From positions 992,001 through 1,056,000 of the forward strand of contig NZ_CP121208.1 in the NCBI RefSeq assembly GCF_029625435.1: a stretch of DNA of 64,000 bases, in the 5' to 3' direction. This DNA comes from Arcanobacterium canis (GTDB taxonomy: Bacteria; Actinomycetota; Actinomycetes; Actinomycetales; Actinomycetaceae). Numbering within the stretch: position 1 is the stretch's first letter; the number at the start of each line of letters is the position of its first letter. Below, one piece after another: positions 8,943 through 18,453 of this stretch. Position numbers and translations under genes: made by a program. The notes below the pieces were generated by a model. That model did no database searches. It was given only the letters and a program-made list of their open reading frames with translations, and was not told the DNA's origin.

Positions 8943-10063
8943 GATGATGGCCTTTCATGTGCGGAAACAATAGCCGTGTCGTATACCGACAAAATCTGTG
9001 AAGCGACGGAGGACCAATCATAACGCCAGACCTCTGCCTGAGCTGCATGGGCAATGTGTTGGCGCAGACCTGGATCCTCAAGCGCGTCACCGAGAACTCG
9101 TGCAAGGTCGCCACTGTTACCGTTGACGAAGTGGAGCCCGAACTCCCCGTCGCCCAATACCGCGCGAAAGGCAGGAATATCCGACGACACAATAAACGCA
9201 CCCGCGCTCATCGCTTCGACCAAAATAATTCCAAAGGATTCTCCGCCGGTATTTGGTGCGACATAGGCATCGACCGATGCCAACAACGATGCTTTGTCTG
9301 CATCTGTGATCGGTCCCAAGAATGTCACTGAATCAGCGTGCTCCCCGAAGAGTTCTGAAGCGGCAGCGCGATCACCTTTTCCTGCAACAAAGACACGCGC
9401 ATGAGGGAACCGTGCTTTGAGATCGGGCAGCGCAGCGGCAAGAACTCCCAGACCTTTGCGCGGTTCATCGATACGTCCAAGAAATGCAATAGTGGGAGAT
9501 TCACAAGTACCGGTAAAACGCTCGTCTTTGTCCGCTTCCAAGTCACGAACAAACACACCGTTGGGAATCACCCACGCATCCCCGCCGAGGTGTTGAACCA
9601 TTGTGCGACGAGCCTCTTGGGACACAGCGATCCTCGCTTCAATTTTGTCCAGCAACGGAACGATAAAAGGCGAGGCCAGTCTGAGTATGCGCGAAGTATC
9701 CATTGCTGTATGGAACGTTGCGACCACCGGACACGATGCACTCATCAACGCCAGCATTGATACTGAGGGTGTGAAGGGTTCGTGAACATGCAAAACATCG
9801 AAGTCACTATCGCGTAGCCACCCGCGGACGCGATGATTGACCTTCGGGCCAAACGCAAGTCGTGCAACCGATCCGTTGTACTTGATCGGCGTTGCACTTC
9901 CCACACTCGTCACGAAAGGTTCCAGATCGGCGTCGGGATGTGCTGGAGCGATAACAGATACCTCATGACCGCGTGAAATAAGCTCTTTCGCAAGATCGCG
10001 GATATGGAATTGCACTCCCCCAGGAACATCCCAGGAGTAGCCACACGCAATGCCGATCTTCAA
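8939..10063 (-). CDS. pimA: Phosphatidylinositol alpha-mannosyltransferase (PimA type)
   Basis: 374 residues, GT4/GT-B fold. The N-terminus KIGIACGYSWDVPGGVQFHI matches PimA, which moves mannose from GDP-mannose to phosphatidylinositol on the inner membrane face as the first step of PIM synthesis. The C-terminal donor domain has the E-X7-E motif in GGESFGIILVEAMSAG. The start codon is TTG with AGGAGAATCG before it, overlapping the acyltransferase stop (TTGA). The order PIP synthase, acyltransferase, PimA is the classic actinobacterial PIM operon. Confidence 0.93.
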   Translation of the reverse strand: MKIGIACGYSWDVPGGVQFHIRDLAKELISRGHEVSVIAPAHPDADLEPFVTSVGSATPIKYNGSVARLAFGPKVNHRVRGWLRDSDFDVLHVHEPFTPSVSMLALMSASCPVVATFHTAMDTSRILRLASPFIVPLLDKIEARIAVSQEARRTMVQHLGGDAWVIPNGVFVRDLEADKDERFTGTCESPTIAFLGRIDEPRKGLGVLAAALPDLKARFPHARVFVAGKGDRAAASELFGEHADSVTFLGPITDADKASLLASVDAYVAPNTGGESFGIILVEAMSAGAFIVSSDIPAFRAVLGDGEFGLHFVNGNSGDLARVLGDALEDPGLRQHIAHAAQAEVWRYDWSSVASQILSVYDTAIVSAHERPSS

Positions 10064-11025
10064 CGATTCTCCTCTTCTTTTGCATGGCGCTTCGCCAGTC
10101 GTTCGCGGTCCAAATCTTCAACAAATACTTTCTGGAGCATATGCCAGTTCTCTTCATGTCCGGGCAAATATTCGCCGACGGCGTCCATCCACTCCTGATT
10201 CATTCGTTCAAGATCTGCGGCAAGTTCCACTTCAGGATCAGGAAAAATTGGTTCACCAATGCGAATATGGATACCCGACGTCGTGCCTGCCCGACGGCGG
10301 CGCTCCGGCTGCGTAATCTGCTCGGCTTCGATAAATACTGGAAACATCGGTACCTGGCGTTTTCGGGCCAGAAGGGCCGCTCCCACAGCAACGCGAATGG
10401 GATGTCCGCGCAAGCTCACCTCAATCCCTTGTGCAGATAAGTCACGATCGCACAGGAGCGGTATAAATGCTGTGTCATTCATGTCTGCTTCAAGGGCGTG
10501 GATCGCTCCGTTCCCTTTCACTGCGTGATAGATCTTCATTCCCATCTGCCGTCGCAGCTGAAGAAAGTAGTCGGCAACTTCCGGTGGGTTGAGCTTTTCA
10601 GCGATAGTGTGAACCGGAGCAAGGTGCGAGGTCGCCCACGCCCCAGCCAAGTCCCAATTGCCCATGTGGAGAAGAGCAGCAGGAAGCGCCTGACCACGGT
10701 CAAGATAGGTTGTCATTTTTTCCTCTCCTCTGACCCGCACTCGTGCGTCCACCTGTTCACGAGTGAGATGAGGAAGCCGGAAAATCTCGTAATAGTAGGT
10801 CATATACAAGCTCATGGCCCTGCCACTTCGAGCGTATTGCGCCCATGTACTGTTCAGGGGACGAATTCGTTGAAGGTTCTTCCTCAGCTGGCAGACGGAG
10901 GCAAGAGTGGACCACCCCAGGACTCGTCCGATCATCCGCGCGATAAAACGGCCGAGCGGCTCGGGAATCACCCGAGCCGCTCGGGTTGCTCGCTCAAATG
11001 CTTTAACGCTTGACACGATTTTCAC
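10060..11025 (-). CDS. Phosphatidylinositol mannoside acyltransferase (PatA/HtrB-like)
   Basis: Member of the LpxL/HtrB lysophospholipid acyltransferase superfamily; the HX4D catalytic motif is visible as HMGNWD. In mycobacteria the homologue (Rv2611c) adds an acyl chain to the mannose of PIM1/PIM2, and the gene sits in the same place between PIP synthase and PimA. The start is uncertain: the frame is open to 11079 inside pgsA, and I prefer the GTG at 11025 (alternative GTG at 11016) because family homology begins only around ERATRAARVIPEPLGRF. No clear ribosome site is seen at either, which fits translational coupling with pgsA. About 320 residues. Confidence 0.87.
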   Translation of the reverse strand: MKIVSSVKAFERATRAARVIPEPLGRFIARMIGRVLGWSTLASVCQLRKNLQRIRPLNSTWAQYARSGRAMSLYMTYYYEIFRLPHLTREQVDARVRVRGEEKMTTYLDRGQALPAALLHMGNWDLAGAWATSHLAPVHTIAEKLNPPEVADYFLQLRRQMGMKIYHAVKGNGAIHALEADMNDTAFIPLLCDRDLSAQGIEVSLRGHPIRVAVGAALLARKRQVPMFPVFIEAEQITQPERRRRAGTTSGIHIRIGEPIFPDPEVELAADLERMNQEWMDAVGEYLPGHEENWHMLQKVFVEDLDRERLAKRHAKEEENR

Positions 11026-11659
11026 TGACTGATTCGTCGGCCATAATCTGGCGGCGAACAAACGCCATGCGTTGCGCAACCGTCAACAGTGAAGCACACG
11101 CAATCAGCCACATGCCCACAGCGAAAACCCAATGACCAAAGACCACCGTCAAAATCAGAATGATGCCAGCAGCAACCAAACGATCAGCTCTCTCAGCGAG
11201 TCCCACCGCAGCGTCTTTCCCAATAGCTTGGGCACGCGCGCGTGCGTAAGGAACAATCGCACCGACGAGTCCGGCAACAAGAGCACCCGAGAGTCCCCAT
11301 GCTTGGGTAGCAGAGTCTGCGTGCAGGTACGCCCACATCGCCAGAGATCCGAAGATCGCTCCATCAGCAAGACGATCCATCGTCGAATCGAGGAATGCTC
11401 CCCACTGTGAAACTGTGCCTGTCATTCGTGCAATCTGCCCATCGAGATTATCGAAGACAGCCAGAAGCGATGTCACCACGATGCCCCATACGAGGTGGTT
11501 GGTGGTGAAAAATCCGATTGCTGAAGCACACGTCGCCAAACCGCCGACGAACGTTGCGGTATTGGCAGAGATACGAAGTTTCACCGCTGCCCGCGCAAAT
11601 GGTCCGAAAACCACTTGCGCGAACGGACGACCACTACGAGAGAGCATCGTCAACCTCAC
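11003..11659 (-). CDS. pgsA: Phosphatidylinositol phosphate synthase (CDP-alcohol phosphatidyltransferase)
   Basis: 218 residues with about six membrane helices. The CDP-alcohol phosphotransferase signature D-X2-D-G-X2-A-R-X8-G-X3-D-X3-D is complete at [11 protein letters not shown]...[10 protein letters not shown]. In actinobacteria the enzyme at this locus joins CDP-diacylglycerol and inositol-3-phosphate to give phosphatidylinositol phosphate, the precursor for PimA two genes downstream. It starts with GTG overlapping the thrS stop (GTGA); an in-frame ATG four codons later is an alternative. In M. tuberculosis a HIT-domain gene separates thrS and pgsA; none is present here. Confidence 0.92.
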   Translation of the reverse strand: MRLTMLSRSGRPFAQVVFGPFARAAVKLRISANTATFVGGLATCASAIGFFTTNHLVWGIVVTSLLAVFDNLDGQIARMTGTVSQWGAFLDSTMDRLADGAIFGSLAMWAYLHADSATQAWGLSGALVAGLVGAIVPYARARAQAIGKDAAVGLAERADRLVAAGIILILTVVFGHWVFAVGMWLIACASLLTVAQRMAFVRRQIMADESVSENRVKR

Positions 11660-13656
11660 TGATTCTCGTGCGAGGCAATTGCTGCTGTAATACGCTCAAC
11701 AGCTTCGTCAATCGCAATGCCGTTATGCTGGGATCCGTCACGCAGGCGGAAAGACACCGCCCCGGCGTCAGCGTCTTCACCACCGGCAATAAGAACGAAC
11801 GGGATCTTTTCCTTCGATGCGTTGCGAATCTTCTTCGGGAAGCGATCGTCGGATGCATCGACTTCGACGCGCACGCCCTTCGCACGCAGCTTCGTTGCAA
11901 TGTCCTCAAGGTATCCAATGAACGGCTCTGCAACGGGAATGCATCGCACTTGAACAGGCGCAAGCCAAGCTGGAAAAGCACCTGCGTAGTGCTCAGTGAG
12001 CACACCGAAGAATCGCTCGATCGAACCAAAGAGTGCTCGGTGAATCATCACCGGACGCTGGCGCGAACCGTCTGGAGCGGTGTATTCGAGCTCAAAGCGC
12101 TCTGGAAGATTGAAGTCAAGCTGAATCGTTGACATCTGCCAAGTACGGCCAAGTGCGTCACGCGCCTGAACTGAAATCTTCGGGCCGTAGAATGCTGCAC
12201 CTTCGGGATCCGGAATCAGCTCAAGGCCTGAGGCGTCTGCAACTTCCTGCAACGTGCGGGTCGCTTCTTCCCAGATATCGTCGTCGCCCACAAACTTCTT
12301 CGGATCCTTGGTCGATAGTTCGAGGTAGAAATCATCCATGCCGTAGTCCTTGAGCAAGGACAGAACAAAATCGAGCAGTGATGTCAGTTCATCCTTCATC
12401 TGCTCACGGGTGCAGTAGATATGGGCATCATCCTGGGTGAAACCGCGCGCACGAGTCAGTCCGTGAATGACACCGGATTTCTCATTGCGGTACACAGTTC
12501 CGAACTCAAACAGGCGCAACGGCAACTCACGGTACGAACGGCCACGGCTACGGTAAATGAGGTTGTGCATCGGGCAGTTCATCGGCTTGAGGTAGTAATC
12601 AGCACCTTGCTTGGTGATGTTGCCGTCCTCGTCACGTTCCTCATCCATGTGCATCGGAGGGTACATACCATCGGCATAGAAGGACAGGTGGCCTGAAACT
12701 TCAAAAAGATTCTGCTTGGTGATGTGCGGGGTGTTCACAAAGGAATAGCCAGCTTCAAGGTGACGCTGGCGGGAGTAGTTCTCCATTTCCATGCGGATGA
12801 TGCCCCCCTTGGGGTGGAAGACTGCCAGGCCCGAGCCGATTTCATCGGGGAAGGAGAAGAGATCGAGTTCTGCACCGAGTTTACGGTGGTCACGACGTTC
12901 TGCTTCCTTAATACGCTCTTGGTAAGCGACGAGTTCATCCTTCGTTGGCCACGCCGTGCCGTAGATTCGCTGGAGCGAGTCGTTGTTCTGGTCGCCTCGC
13001 CAGTAGGCAGCCGACGAGCGAGTCAGGGCGAATCCATTGCCGATGAGTTTGGTCGATGGAAGGTGCGGACCGCGGCACAAATCGCTCCAGACAGTCTCTC
13101 CCTTACGATTGACGTTGTCATAGATGGTCAATTCACCGCCGCCAACTTCAATGGAAGCGCCGTCAGCGTGCGAATCGTGATCGCTCTTGAGACCAACCAG
13201 TTCAATCTTGTAAGGCTGATCGGCAAGTTCGCTCACCGCATCGGAGTCAGAGATGACACGTCGCACAAAGCGTTGTCCTTCTTTGACGATACGCTTCATA
13301 TCCTTTTCAAGATCCTTGAGCATCTCGGGAGTGACCGACGGGATATTGCCGAAGTCATAGTAGAAGCCATCCGTGATAAACGGGCCGATGCCAAGATTCA
13401 CCTCGGGGAACTTGTTCTGAACTGCCTGCGCAAGGACGTGGGTTGCGGAGTGACGAAGAATGTTCAACCCGTCTTGTGACGCGATGTCGATACCCTCAAC
13501 TGTGGCACCATCAAGCCCTTCGAGCGATGTGTACAGATCTTTGAGCGTGTTGTTCACTCGGATCGCCACGATGTTCTTCTGCCCCTCGAAGAGGTCTGCT
13601 CCGGTCATTCCCGCTGAAATTTCGCGAGCCTGCCCGTCCAACATGATGTGTGCCAA
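11656..13656 (-). CDS. thrS: Threonine-tRNA ligase
   Basis: 666 residues. N-terminal TGS domain (1-60), second domain with the HSATH motif at about 109, class II core with [10 protein letters not shown], the zinc-binding Cys and His residues (KPMNCPMH, later His positions), RNEKSG and [10 protein letters not shown], and a C-terminal anticodon-binding domain. It charges tRNA-Thr. The start codon is TTG with an excellent AGGAGGAATCCA ribosome site. It leads the thrS-pgsA-patA-pimA group. I looked for a T-box leader in the upstream 180 nt and saw none. Confidence 0.97.
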   Translation of the reverse strand: MAHIMLDGQAREISAGMTGADLFEGQKNIVAIRVNNTLKDLYTSLEGLDGATVEGIDIASQDGLNILRHSATHVLAQAVQNKFPEVNLGIGPFITDGFYYDFGNIPSVTPEMLKDLEKDMKRIVKEGQRFVRRVISDSDAVSELADQPYKIELVGLKSDHDSHADGASIEVGGGELTIYDNVNRKGETVWSDLCRGPHLPSTKLIGNGFALTRSSAAYWRGDQNNDSLQRIYGTAWPTKDELVAYQERIKEAERRDHRKLGAELDLFSFPDEIGSGLAVFHPKGGIIRMEMENYSRQRHLEAGYSFVNTPHITKQNLFEVSGHLSFYADGMYPPMHMDEERDEDGNITKQGADYYLKPMNCPMHNLIYRSRGRSYRELPLRLFEFGTVYRNEKSGVIHGLTRARGFTQDDAHIYCTREQMKDELTSLLDFVLSLLKDYGMDDFYLELSTKDPKKFVGDDDIWEEATRTLQEVADASGLELIPDPEGAAFYGPKISVQARDALGRTWQMSTIQLDFNLPERFELEYTAPDGSRQRPVMIHRALFGSIERFFGVLTEHYAGAFPAWLAPVQVRCIPVAEPFIGYLEDIATKLRAKGVRVEVDASDDRFPKKIRNASKEKIPFVLIAGGEDADAGAVSFRLRDGSQHNGIAIDEAVERITAAIASHENQ

Positions 13657-13828
13657 TGGATTCCTCCTGATAAAACCCTACGCCATACCGGGGCGCCGGG
13701 CATTTTTCTTCTGTAGCGTCACCATCCTACCCGCTCTGTCGGGACGTCGGTGGATTAGCTTTGGGCGCATTTGCTCACCTTCATCGATCTCAGCGGTGCC
13801 ACGCCTGCACACATGAGCAAAAACGGGT

Positions 13829-13834
13829 TAATCT
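13829..13834 (+). promoter_or_regulatory. -10 element TAATCT, leaderless sdaA
   Basis: TAATCT ends 6 nt before the sdaA ATG at 13841 and there is no Shine-Dalgarno sequence, so the transcript probably begins at the A of the start codon. No convincing -35 box is seen. Confidence 0.55.
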
Positions 13835-13840
13835 GGGCAC

Positions 13841-15223
13841 ATGGCTTTGAGCGTTTTTGATCTGTTTTCTATTGGCATCGGCCCGTCATCTTCACACACT
13901 GTCGGCCCGATGCGCGCAGCTGCAATGTTTTTGGATTCGCTCGACGATTTAACCCAAGTCGAGCGAGTCGAATGTCGTCTGTATGGATCGCTCGGGGCAA
14001 CAGGCGTCGGTCATGCAACAGATAAAGCAGTCATGATCGGTTTGATGGGTGAACAGCCTGAATCGGTCGATCCTCAACGCGTCGCCCCGCTTGTCCACAA
14101 AGTCGAACAAGAGCTGGCACTGAATCTTGGCGGCGTGAAAGTCATTGACTTCCCACCACAACGGGACATTATTTTTCTGGGGCGTGAAGAACTCCCTGGC
14201 CACCCCAACGGCATGACGCTTGAGGCATGGAACAATTCTGGAGAGCGTCTAGCTCATACCACCTACTATTCAGTCGGGGGCGGCTTCGTCGTCGAAGGAG
14301 ATGTCACTCCTGATGAACCGGTGATCTCAGATGAACATCCCGTCCCCTACCCCTTCAATACTGCAGCGGAGCTTCTGGCCATCTGTGAGCGCGAAAATCT
14401 CTCGATTGCACAGGTCGTCATGGCAAATGAGCTGATGTGCCGAAGCGAGGACGAAGTGCGCGCGGGTCTGCTCGAGATTTGGCACGTGATGAAGGACTGC
14501 GTCACCAACGGAATCACGTCGGACGAGGGAATCTTGCCTGGCGTTCTTCGCGTTCCGCGTCGTGCGCCAGCTCTTGCCGCATCACTCAAGGAACGCGACA
14601 ACGCCGACGACCCGTTGCGTGGCCTGGATTGGGTGACGTTATACGCGCTTGCCGTCAACGAAGAAAACGCTGCAGGAGGACGGATTGTGACCGCTCCGAC
14701 AAACGGGGCCGCAGGCATTATTCCTGCTGTTTTGCACTATTACATGAGTTTCTGTTCCGGCAGCGAAGAAGGAGTCATCGAATTTTTACTTACTGCGGCG
14801 GCAATTGGAATGGTCGTCAAAAATAATGCATCTTTGTCAGGCGCCGAGGTCGGTTGCCAAGGTGAGGTCGGGTCGGCGTCGTCAATGGCTGCTGGCGGTG
14901 TCACTGCAGTCCTCGGGGGAAATCCTCGTCAAGTGGAAAATGCCGCGGAGATTGCCATGGAACACAATCTCGGTTTGACGTGCGATCCGATTGCAGGACT
15001 CGTACAAATTCCGTGTATCGAACGCAATGCTGTGGCGTCAGTGAAGGCCTTGGCCGCAGCACGTACTGCTCTGCGCGGAAACGGAGAGCATCTGGTTTCG
15101 TTGGACGACGTGGTGCGCACGATGAAAGAAACCGGGCGCGATATGCAGGTCAAGTACAAGGAAACCGCCCTCGGTGGCCTTGCGGTACATGCCGGCATTC
15201 CCGTCTCAATCGTTGAGTGTTAA
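13841..15223 (+). CDS. sdaA: L-serine ammonia-lyase, iron-sulfur dependent, single chain
   Basis: 460 residues. The N-terminal beta domain begins with SVFDLFSIGIGPSSSHTVGPMRAA, the family hallmark. The catalytic half contains the three cysteines that hold the [4Fe-4S] cluster at C339 (GCQGEVG), C381 (CDPIAG) and C392 (IPCIERN), with spacing as in characterised type II enzymes. It deaminates L-serine to pyruvate and ammonia in the cytoplasm. The gene is monocistronic, divergent from thrS, followed by a hairpin terminator. The start has no ribosome site but an ideally placed -10 element. Confidence 0.97.
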   Translation: MALSVFDLFSIGIGPSSSHTVGPMRAAAMFLDSLDDLTQVERVECRLYGSLGATGVGHATDKAVMIGLMGEQPESVDPQRVAPLVHKVEQELALNLGGVKVIDFPPQRDIIFLGREELPGHPNGMTLEAWNNSGERLAHTTYYSVGGGFVVEGDVTPDEPVISDEHPVPYPFNTAAELLAICERENLSIAQVVMANELMCRSEDEVRAGLLEIWHVMKDCVTNGITSDEGILPGVLRVPRRAPALAASLKERDNADDPLRGLDWVTLYALAVNEENAAGGRIVTAPTNGAAGIIPAVLHYYMSFCSGSEEGVIEFLLTAAAIGMVVKNNASLSGAEVGCQGEVGSASSMAAGGVTAVLGGNPRQVENAAEIAMEHNLGLTCDPIAGLVQIPCIERNAVASVKALAAARTALRGNGEHLVSLDDVVRTMKETGRDMQVKYKETALGGLAVHAGIPVSIVEC

Positions 15224-15231
15224 GTTGTCCC

Positions 15232-15274
15232 ATATCGGTGGTGCTGGCAGTGGCTGGCGCTACCGATATTTCCT
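15232..15274 (+). terminator. Terminator after sdaA
   Basis: Imperfect inverted repeat with outer arms ATATCGGT and ACCGATAT, continued inward by partial pairing of GGTGCTGGC with GGCTGGCGC, followed by a short pyrimidine-rich run (TTCCTCTCCTC). Confidence 0.55.
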
Positions 15275-15325
15275 CTCCTCACCTGCCACCGTTTAGCTCA
15301 GCTAGACACTCTTGCGCTTCATCTC

Positions 15326-15349
15326 GCTAAAGTGCTAAAGTGCTGGCGT
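15326..15349 (+). repeat. Tandem 8-bp direct repeat upstream of TrpR-like gene
   Basis: GCTAAAGT occurs twice head to tail at 15326-15333 and 15334-15341, followed by a degenerate copy GCTGGCGT at 15342-15349. The block ends about 50 nt before the GTG of the regulator and could be an operator for it; the binding protein is not known. Confidence 0.5.
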
Positions 15350-15401
15350 TGGCAAGGCACACCTCAATATCAATTCCCTCGCCAAAATTGGAAGGCACAC
15401 C

Positions 15402-15695
15402 GTGGAACGCAAAATTGCTCAGTTAACCAATGCACTCTCCCACCTCGAGTCCGCCGATGCGGTGCGCGCCTTTCTTGAGGATCTGTGTACAATTCGGGAA
15501 ATTCAAGATATGGCACAACGTCTCGAAGCTGCCAGAATGCTCGATGGTGGCGCTTCCTACCAGGAGGTTAGCGACACCCTTGCCATTTCCTCAGCCACGA
15601 TTGCACGCGTAAATAAGGCATTACACTACGGTGCCGGTGGATACAAAGCAGTACTAGCTCACCTTGGATCACAAACTTCACGACACGCCAACTGA
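15402..15695 (+). CDS. TrpR-related regulator (YerC/YecD family)
   Basis: 97 residues, all helical, aligning with the TrpR/YerC DNA-binding family: the helix-turn-helix spans about 50-75 (GASYQEVSDTLAISSATIARVNKAL). E. coli TrpR senses tryptophan, but YerC proteins are a separate branch with no proven ligand. Start is GTG with GGAAGG upstream. It precedes an amino acid ABC importer on the same strand (78 nt gap), so control of that importer is a reasonable inference. Tandem repeats just upstream may be its own operator. Confidence 0.88.
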   Translation: MERKIAQLTNALSHLESADAVRAFLEDLCTIREIQDMAQRLEAARMLDGGASYQEVSDTLAISSATIARVNKALHYGAGGYKAVLAHLGSQTSRHAN

Positions 15696-15772
15696 CATCC
15701 CCCGCGTCATGCGTTCGCCAATAATCGCGCGACGTGACTTTCTTCTACCCACTGTTATTGTCAGGACTGTCG

Positions 15773-16576
15773 ATGAAAATCAAAAAAATCATTTCTCTTA
15801 CCACTCTTGCGCTGGTTGTATTGAGCGGATGCGGCCAGCCTTCGAACCCGAACCCTACGCCACAGGCCGGAATGGAATTCGCCGTCGGCTTCGACCAGGG
15901 ATACCCGCCCTACGGATATCTCGGCAACGACGGGAACTACACCGGATTTGACCTCGATCTCGCGGCAGAAGTCGCACGGCGAAACGGATGGCGTTTCACT
16001 GCCCAACCAATTAACTGGGATACAAAAGACGCAGAACTCGATACTGGCGCAATCAGCGCGATATGGAACGGATTCACCAAGGAAGGGCGCGAAGGTCACT
16101 ACACTTTCTCTGCTCCCTATATGCTCAATAGCCAGGTCGTCATCGTCAAAGCAGGCTCTGCGATCACCTCTCTTCGAGCGCTCGCTGGTAAGAACGTCGT
16201 GACCCAAGTTGATTCAGCTGCGCTCGATGTTCTGTCCACCGATCAAAAAGCACTTGCTGATACTTTCGCTTCTCTCCAGGAACGCGATAATTACAACACC
16301 GCTTTTATGGAACTCGAATCTGGTGCTGTCGATGCCGTCGCATGTGATTTGTCGATCGCTGAATTCCAGATAGCAGCAAACCCTGGCGCCTACGTGAAAA
16401 TCACCGACCCGCTGTCGAGCGAGCACTACGTCGTCGCCTTCAAAAAGGGCCGAACGGCACTTGCCGACGCAGTTACTCGAACACTACGTGAAATGAGCGC
16501 TGATGGGACTGCCCAACGCATTGCGAAAAAATATGCCCACGATGGCCTGGCCTGGGAAAACTGGCTGCTCAAATAA
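15773..16576 (+). CDS. Amino acid ABC transporter substrate-binding lipoprotein
   Basis: 267 residues from the ATG at 15773 (AGGA upstream); the frame is open 39 nt further but those codons do not form a signal peptide. The signal sequence ends in a lipobox LSGC, so the protein is probably lipid-anchored outside the membrane. The solute-binding fold 3 signature is present (FDLDLAAEVARRNGW; SAIWNGFTKEGREGHYTFSAPY). Polar amino acids are the likely ligands; the exact one cannot be decided. First of three importer genes. Confidence 0.92.
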   Translation: MKIKKIISLTTLALVVLSGCGQPSNPNPTPQAGMEFAVGFDQGYPPYGYLGNDGNYTGFDLDLAAEVARRNGWRFTAQPINWDTKDAELDTGAISAIWNGFTKEGREGHYTFSAPYMLNSQVVIVKAGSAITSLRALAGKNVVTQVDSAALDVLSTDQKALADTFASLQERDNYNTAFMELESGAVDAVACDLSIAEFQIAANPGAYVKITDPLSSEHYVVAFKKGRTALADAVTRTLREMSADGTAQRIAKKYAHDGLAWENWLLK

Positions 16577-16603
16577 CACGCTGACGAACGAAACGAGAAT
16601 CCC

Positions 16604-17257
16604 ATGTCTATTTCTGTGATGTTGACCGGTCTGTGTGAAGGACTCGGACTGTCGATCACACTTTTTGTCCTCACGCTCGTTGGCGCCCTGCCTCTCGGCG
16701 TTCCAATCGCCTTCGCTCGAATGAGTAAGAATAGGCTCCTTCGTTGGACCGCACGTATTTACATTTCAATTATGCGCGGCACCCCGCTCATGCTCCAGAT
16801 GCTCGCAATCTATTTTGCCCCGTACTACGTGTTCGGTATCGAGCTTAATTCACACTCAAAATTCATCGCTGCCGCCGTCGCGTTTATCCTCAATTACGCA
16901 GGGTATTTTGCTGAAATCTACCGTTCCGGTCTCGGTTCAATTCCGCACGGACAGTGGGAGGCAGCCGATATCTTGGGATACACGCGCAGCGCTGCGTTCA
17001 GAAGAATCATCTTCCCACAGGTCCTTCATCGCATTTTGCCAGCTACCGGCAACGAAGTTATCACCTTGATTAAAGATACGTCGCTTGCCTTTTCCCTCGG
17101 GATTCTTGAAATGTTTTCGGTAGCAAAAGCCCAAGCCGCCGCAACTGCCTCGATGATGCCATTTATTTTGGCCGGTCTCATTTATTGGGTGGTCAACTTC
17201 GGTGTTGAAATCGCATTGGGCAGAATCGAAAAACGCTACAACTACGAGATGGTGTGA
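16604..17257 (+). CDS. Amino acid ABC transporter permease
   Basis: 217 residues with five hydrophobic segments, HisM/GlnP type. The EAA loop that contacts the ATPase is readable as [23 protein letters not shown]. It lies 27 nt after the binding protein and overlaps the ATPase start, making a compact operon. As only one permease gene is present, the channel is likely a homodimer. The ribosome site before the ATG is weak (GAGAATCCC). Confidence 0.93.
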   Translation: MSISVMLTGLCEGLGLSITLFVLTLVGALPLGVPIAFARMSKNRLLRWTARIYISIMRGTPLMLQMLAIYFAPYYVFGIELNSHSKFIAAAVAFILNYAGYFAEIYRSGLGSIPHGQWEAADILGYTRSAAFRRIIFPQVLHRILPATGNEVITLIKDTSLAFSLGILEMFSVAKAQAAATASMMPFILAGLIYWVVNFGVEIALGRIEKRYNYEMV

Positions 17258-18012
17258 AAATGAGTGTTGTCTCTCTGCGCAATGCGCACAAATCGTATGG
17301 ATCACAAGACGTTCTTCGCGGCGTCGATTTTGATGTGACCAAAGGTGAAGTCGTGGCCATTATTGGTCCTTCAGGTGGAGGAAAATCGACATTGCTTCGC
17401 TGTCTGACACTGCTTGAGACCTTAGATTCGGGCTCTCTGTCATATGGCTCGATTGACGTGGCCACCAACGACGGCGCTCGATCACGCTACACCGATCGCT
17501 CTGCACTCGCTCAGGCCAAGTTACGCTTTGGACTCGTCTTCCAAAACTTCAACTTATTCCCCCATATGAGTCTCCTGCACAACGTCATGGATGCTCCGAT
17601 CGCCGTCGCGAAACGCGACCGCAACGAAGTTGAGATTACAGCCCGTGCGCTCCTTGATCAGATGGGACTGGCAGAACAAGCCGACAAAATGCCAGGGCAG
17701 ATTTCAGGTGGACAAGCACAGCGGGCATCGATTGCCCGTGCGCTGGCAATGAACCCCGAAATACTCTACTTTGATGAGCCCACATCAGCTCTTGATCCTC
17801 AGCTCACCGCCGGTGTTCTGAGCGTTATTCGCCAACTTGCCGACCAACGAATGACGATGGTGATTGTTACTCACGAAATGGCTTTCGCACGTGAAGTGGC
17901 CGATCGAGTGATTTTCCTCGATGGAGGCGTCATCGTCGAAGAGGGATCGCCAGAGGAACTTTTCGGACACCCCCAGCAGCAGCGCACCCGAGAATTTATT
18001 ATGGGCGCGTAG
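17254..18012 (+). CDS. Amino acid ABC transporter ATP-binding protein
   Basis: 252 residues. Walker [10 protein letters not shown] at about 40-48, Q-loop [11 protein letters not shown], signature [15 protein letters not shown], Walker [13 protein letters not shown] and the switch His in VTHEMAFA are all intact. GlnQ-type ATPase powering the importer formed with the preceding two genes. Start is either the GTG at 17254, overlapping the permease stop, or the ATG at 17260. The 3' end is 48 nt before a truncated GNAT gene on the opposite strand. Confidence 0.94.
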   Translation: MKMSVVSLRNAHKSYGSQDVLRGVDFDVTKGEVVAIIGPSGGGKSTLLRCLTLLETLDSGSLSYGSIDVATNDGARSRYTDRSALAQAKLRFGLVFQNFNLFPHMSLLHNVMDAPIAVAKRDRNEVEITARALLDQMGLAEQADKMPGQISGGQAQRASIARALAMNPEILYFDEPTSALDPQLTAGVLSVIRQLADQRMTMVIVTHEMAFAREVADRVIFLDGGVIVEEGSPEELFGHPQQQRTREFIMGA

Positions 18013-18059
18013 AGCTGGCGGTTTGCACCCAATATCGGCGAATCTTTTCCCTGGAGATC

Positions 18060-18225
18060 TAAGGCGTGAGCCAGCATGTCAGTTCCATAGCCACGCCGAC
18101 GGCGCTCTGGCAGCACGGCGTACCCGATGTGCCCAGCGAATGCGCGCACGTAACTGTTCAGTTCGTGACGAATACTGAGCCCCATGGTCTTCCTCTGCGC
18201 AGGACAAATGACATTGAAACCGCGC
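18060..18225 (-). pseudogene. GNAT acetyltransferase remnant
   Basis: The minus-strand frame reads TMGLSIRHELNSYVRAFAGH then IGYAVLPERRRRGYGTDMLAHAL, a clear match to the central part of GNAT acetyltransferases including the acetyl-CoA loop RRRRGYG. Both ends are missing: upstream the match fades by about 18225, and after LAHAL the frame runs into the antisense of the ATPase gene without family similarity. No start or ribosome site of its own. It is probably what is left of a gene lost by deletion next to the tRNA island. Confidence 0.72.
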
Positions 18226-18237
18226 TTTCAAGAGAAA

Positions 18238-18270
18238 TGATCCGAAGGCACTACCTGCCTTCGGATCATT
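18238..18270 (-). terminator. Terminator of the tRNA operon
   Basis: Near-perfect inverted repeat with arms AATGATCCGAAGGCA and TGCCTTCGGATCATT around a 5-nt loop, just downstream (minus strand) of the last tRNA-Val, followed by TTCTCTT on that strand. Confidence 0.75.
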
Positions 18271-18272
18271 CG

Positions 18273-18346
18273 TGGGCGATACTGGACTCGAACCAGCGAC
18301 CTCTTCCGTGTCAAGGAAACGCGCTAACCAGCTGCGCCAATCGCCC
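18273..18346 (-). tRNA. tRNA-Val(GAC), copy 1
   Basis: 74 nt. Acceptor GGGCGAT pairs with ATCGCCC, discriminator A; anticodon loop TTGACAC gives GAC; T-loop TTCGAGT present. The 3' CCA is not encoded. Last gene of the downstream tRNA unit. Confidence 0.96.
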
Positions 18347-18360
18347 ATTATTCAATTGAG

Positions 18361-18431
18361 AGGTGGGTACGGGATTCGAACCCGTGTATACGGCTTTGCA
18401 GGCCGCTGCCTCGCCTCTCGGCCAACCCACC
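18361..18431 (-). tRNA. tRNA-Cys(GCA), copy 1
   Basis: 71 nt. Acceptor GGTGGGT pairs with ACCCACC, discriminator U73 as expected for tRNA-Cys; anticodon loop CTGCAAA gives GCA. CCA not encoded. Confidence 0.96.
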
Positions 18432-18453
18432 AAGAGACTGAAAATACAACGAG

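Larger units (their letters stand above)
18271..18432 (-). repeat. 162-nt direct repeat, copy 1 (tRNA-Val, spacer, tRNA-Cys)
   Basis: This block is identical base for base to 18554-18715, including the 14-nt spacer between the two tRNAs. The identity stops sharply on both sides of the block. Confidence 0.95.

Noticed and set aside
12724-13479. 251-codon plus-strand frame
   Set aside because: Shadow of thrS on the opposite strand.
13657-13840. Possible T-box leader upstream of thrS
   Set aside because: No specifier-loop or T-box consensus (TGGNACCGCG-like) was found in the 180 nt.
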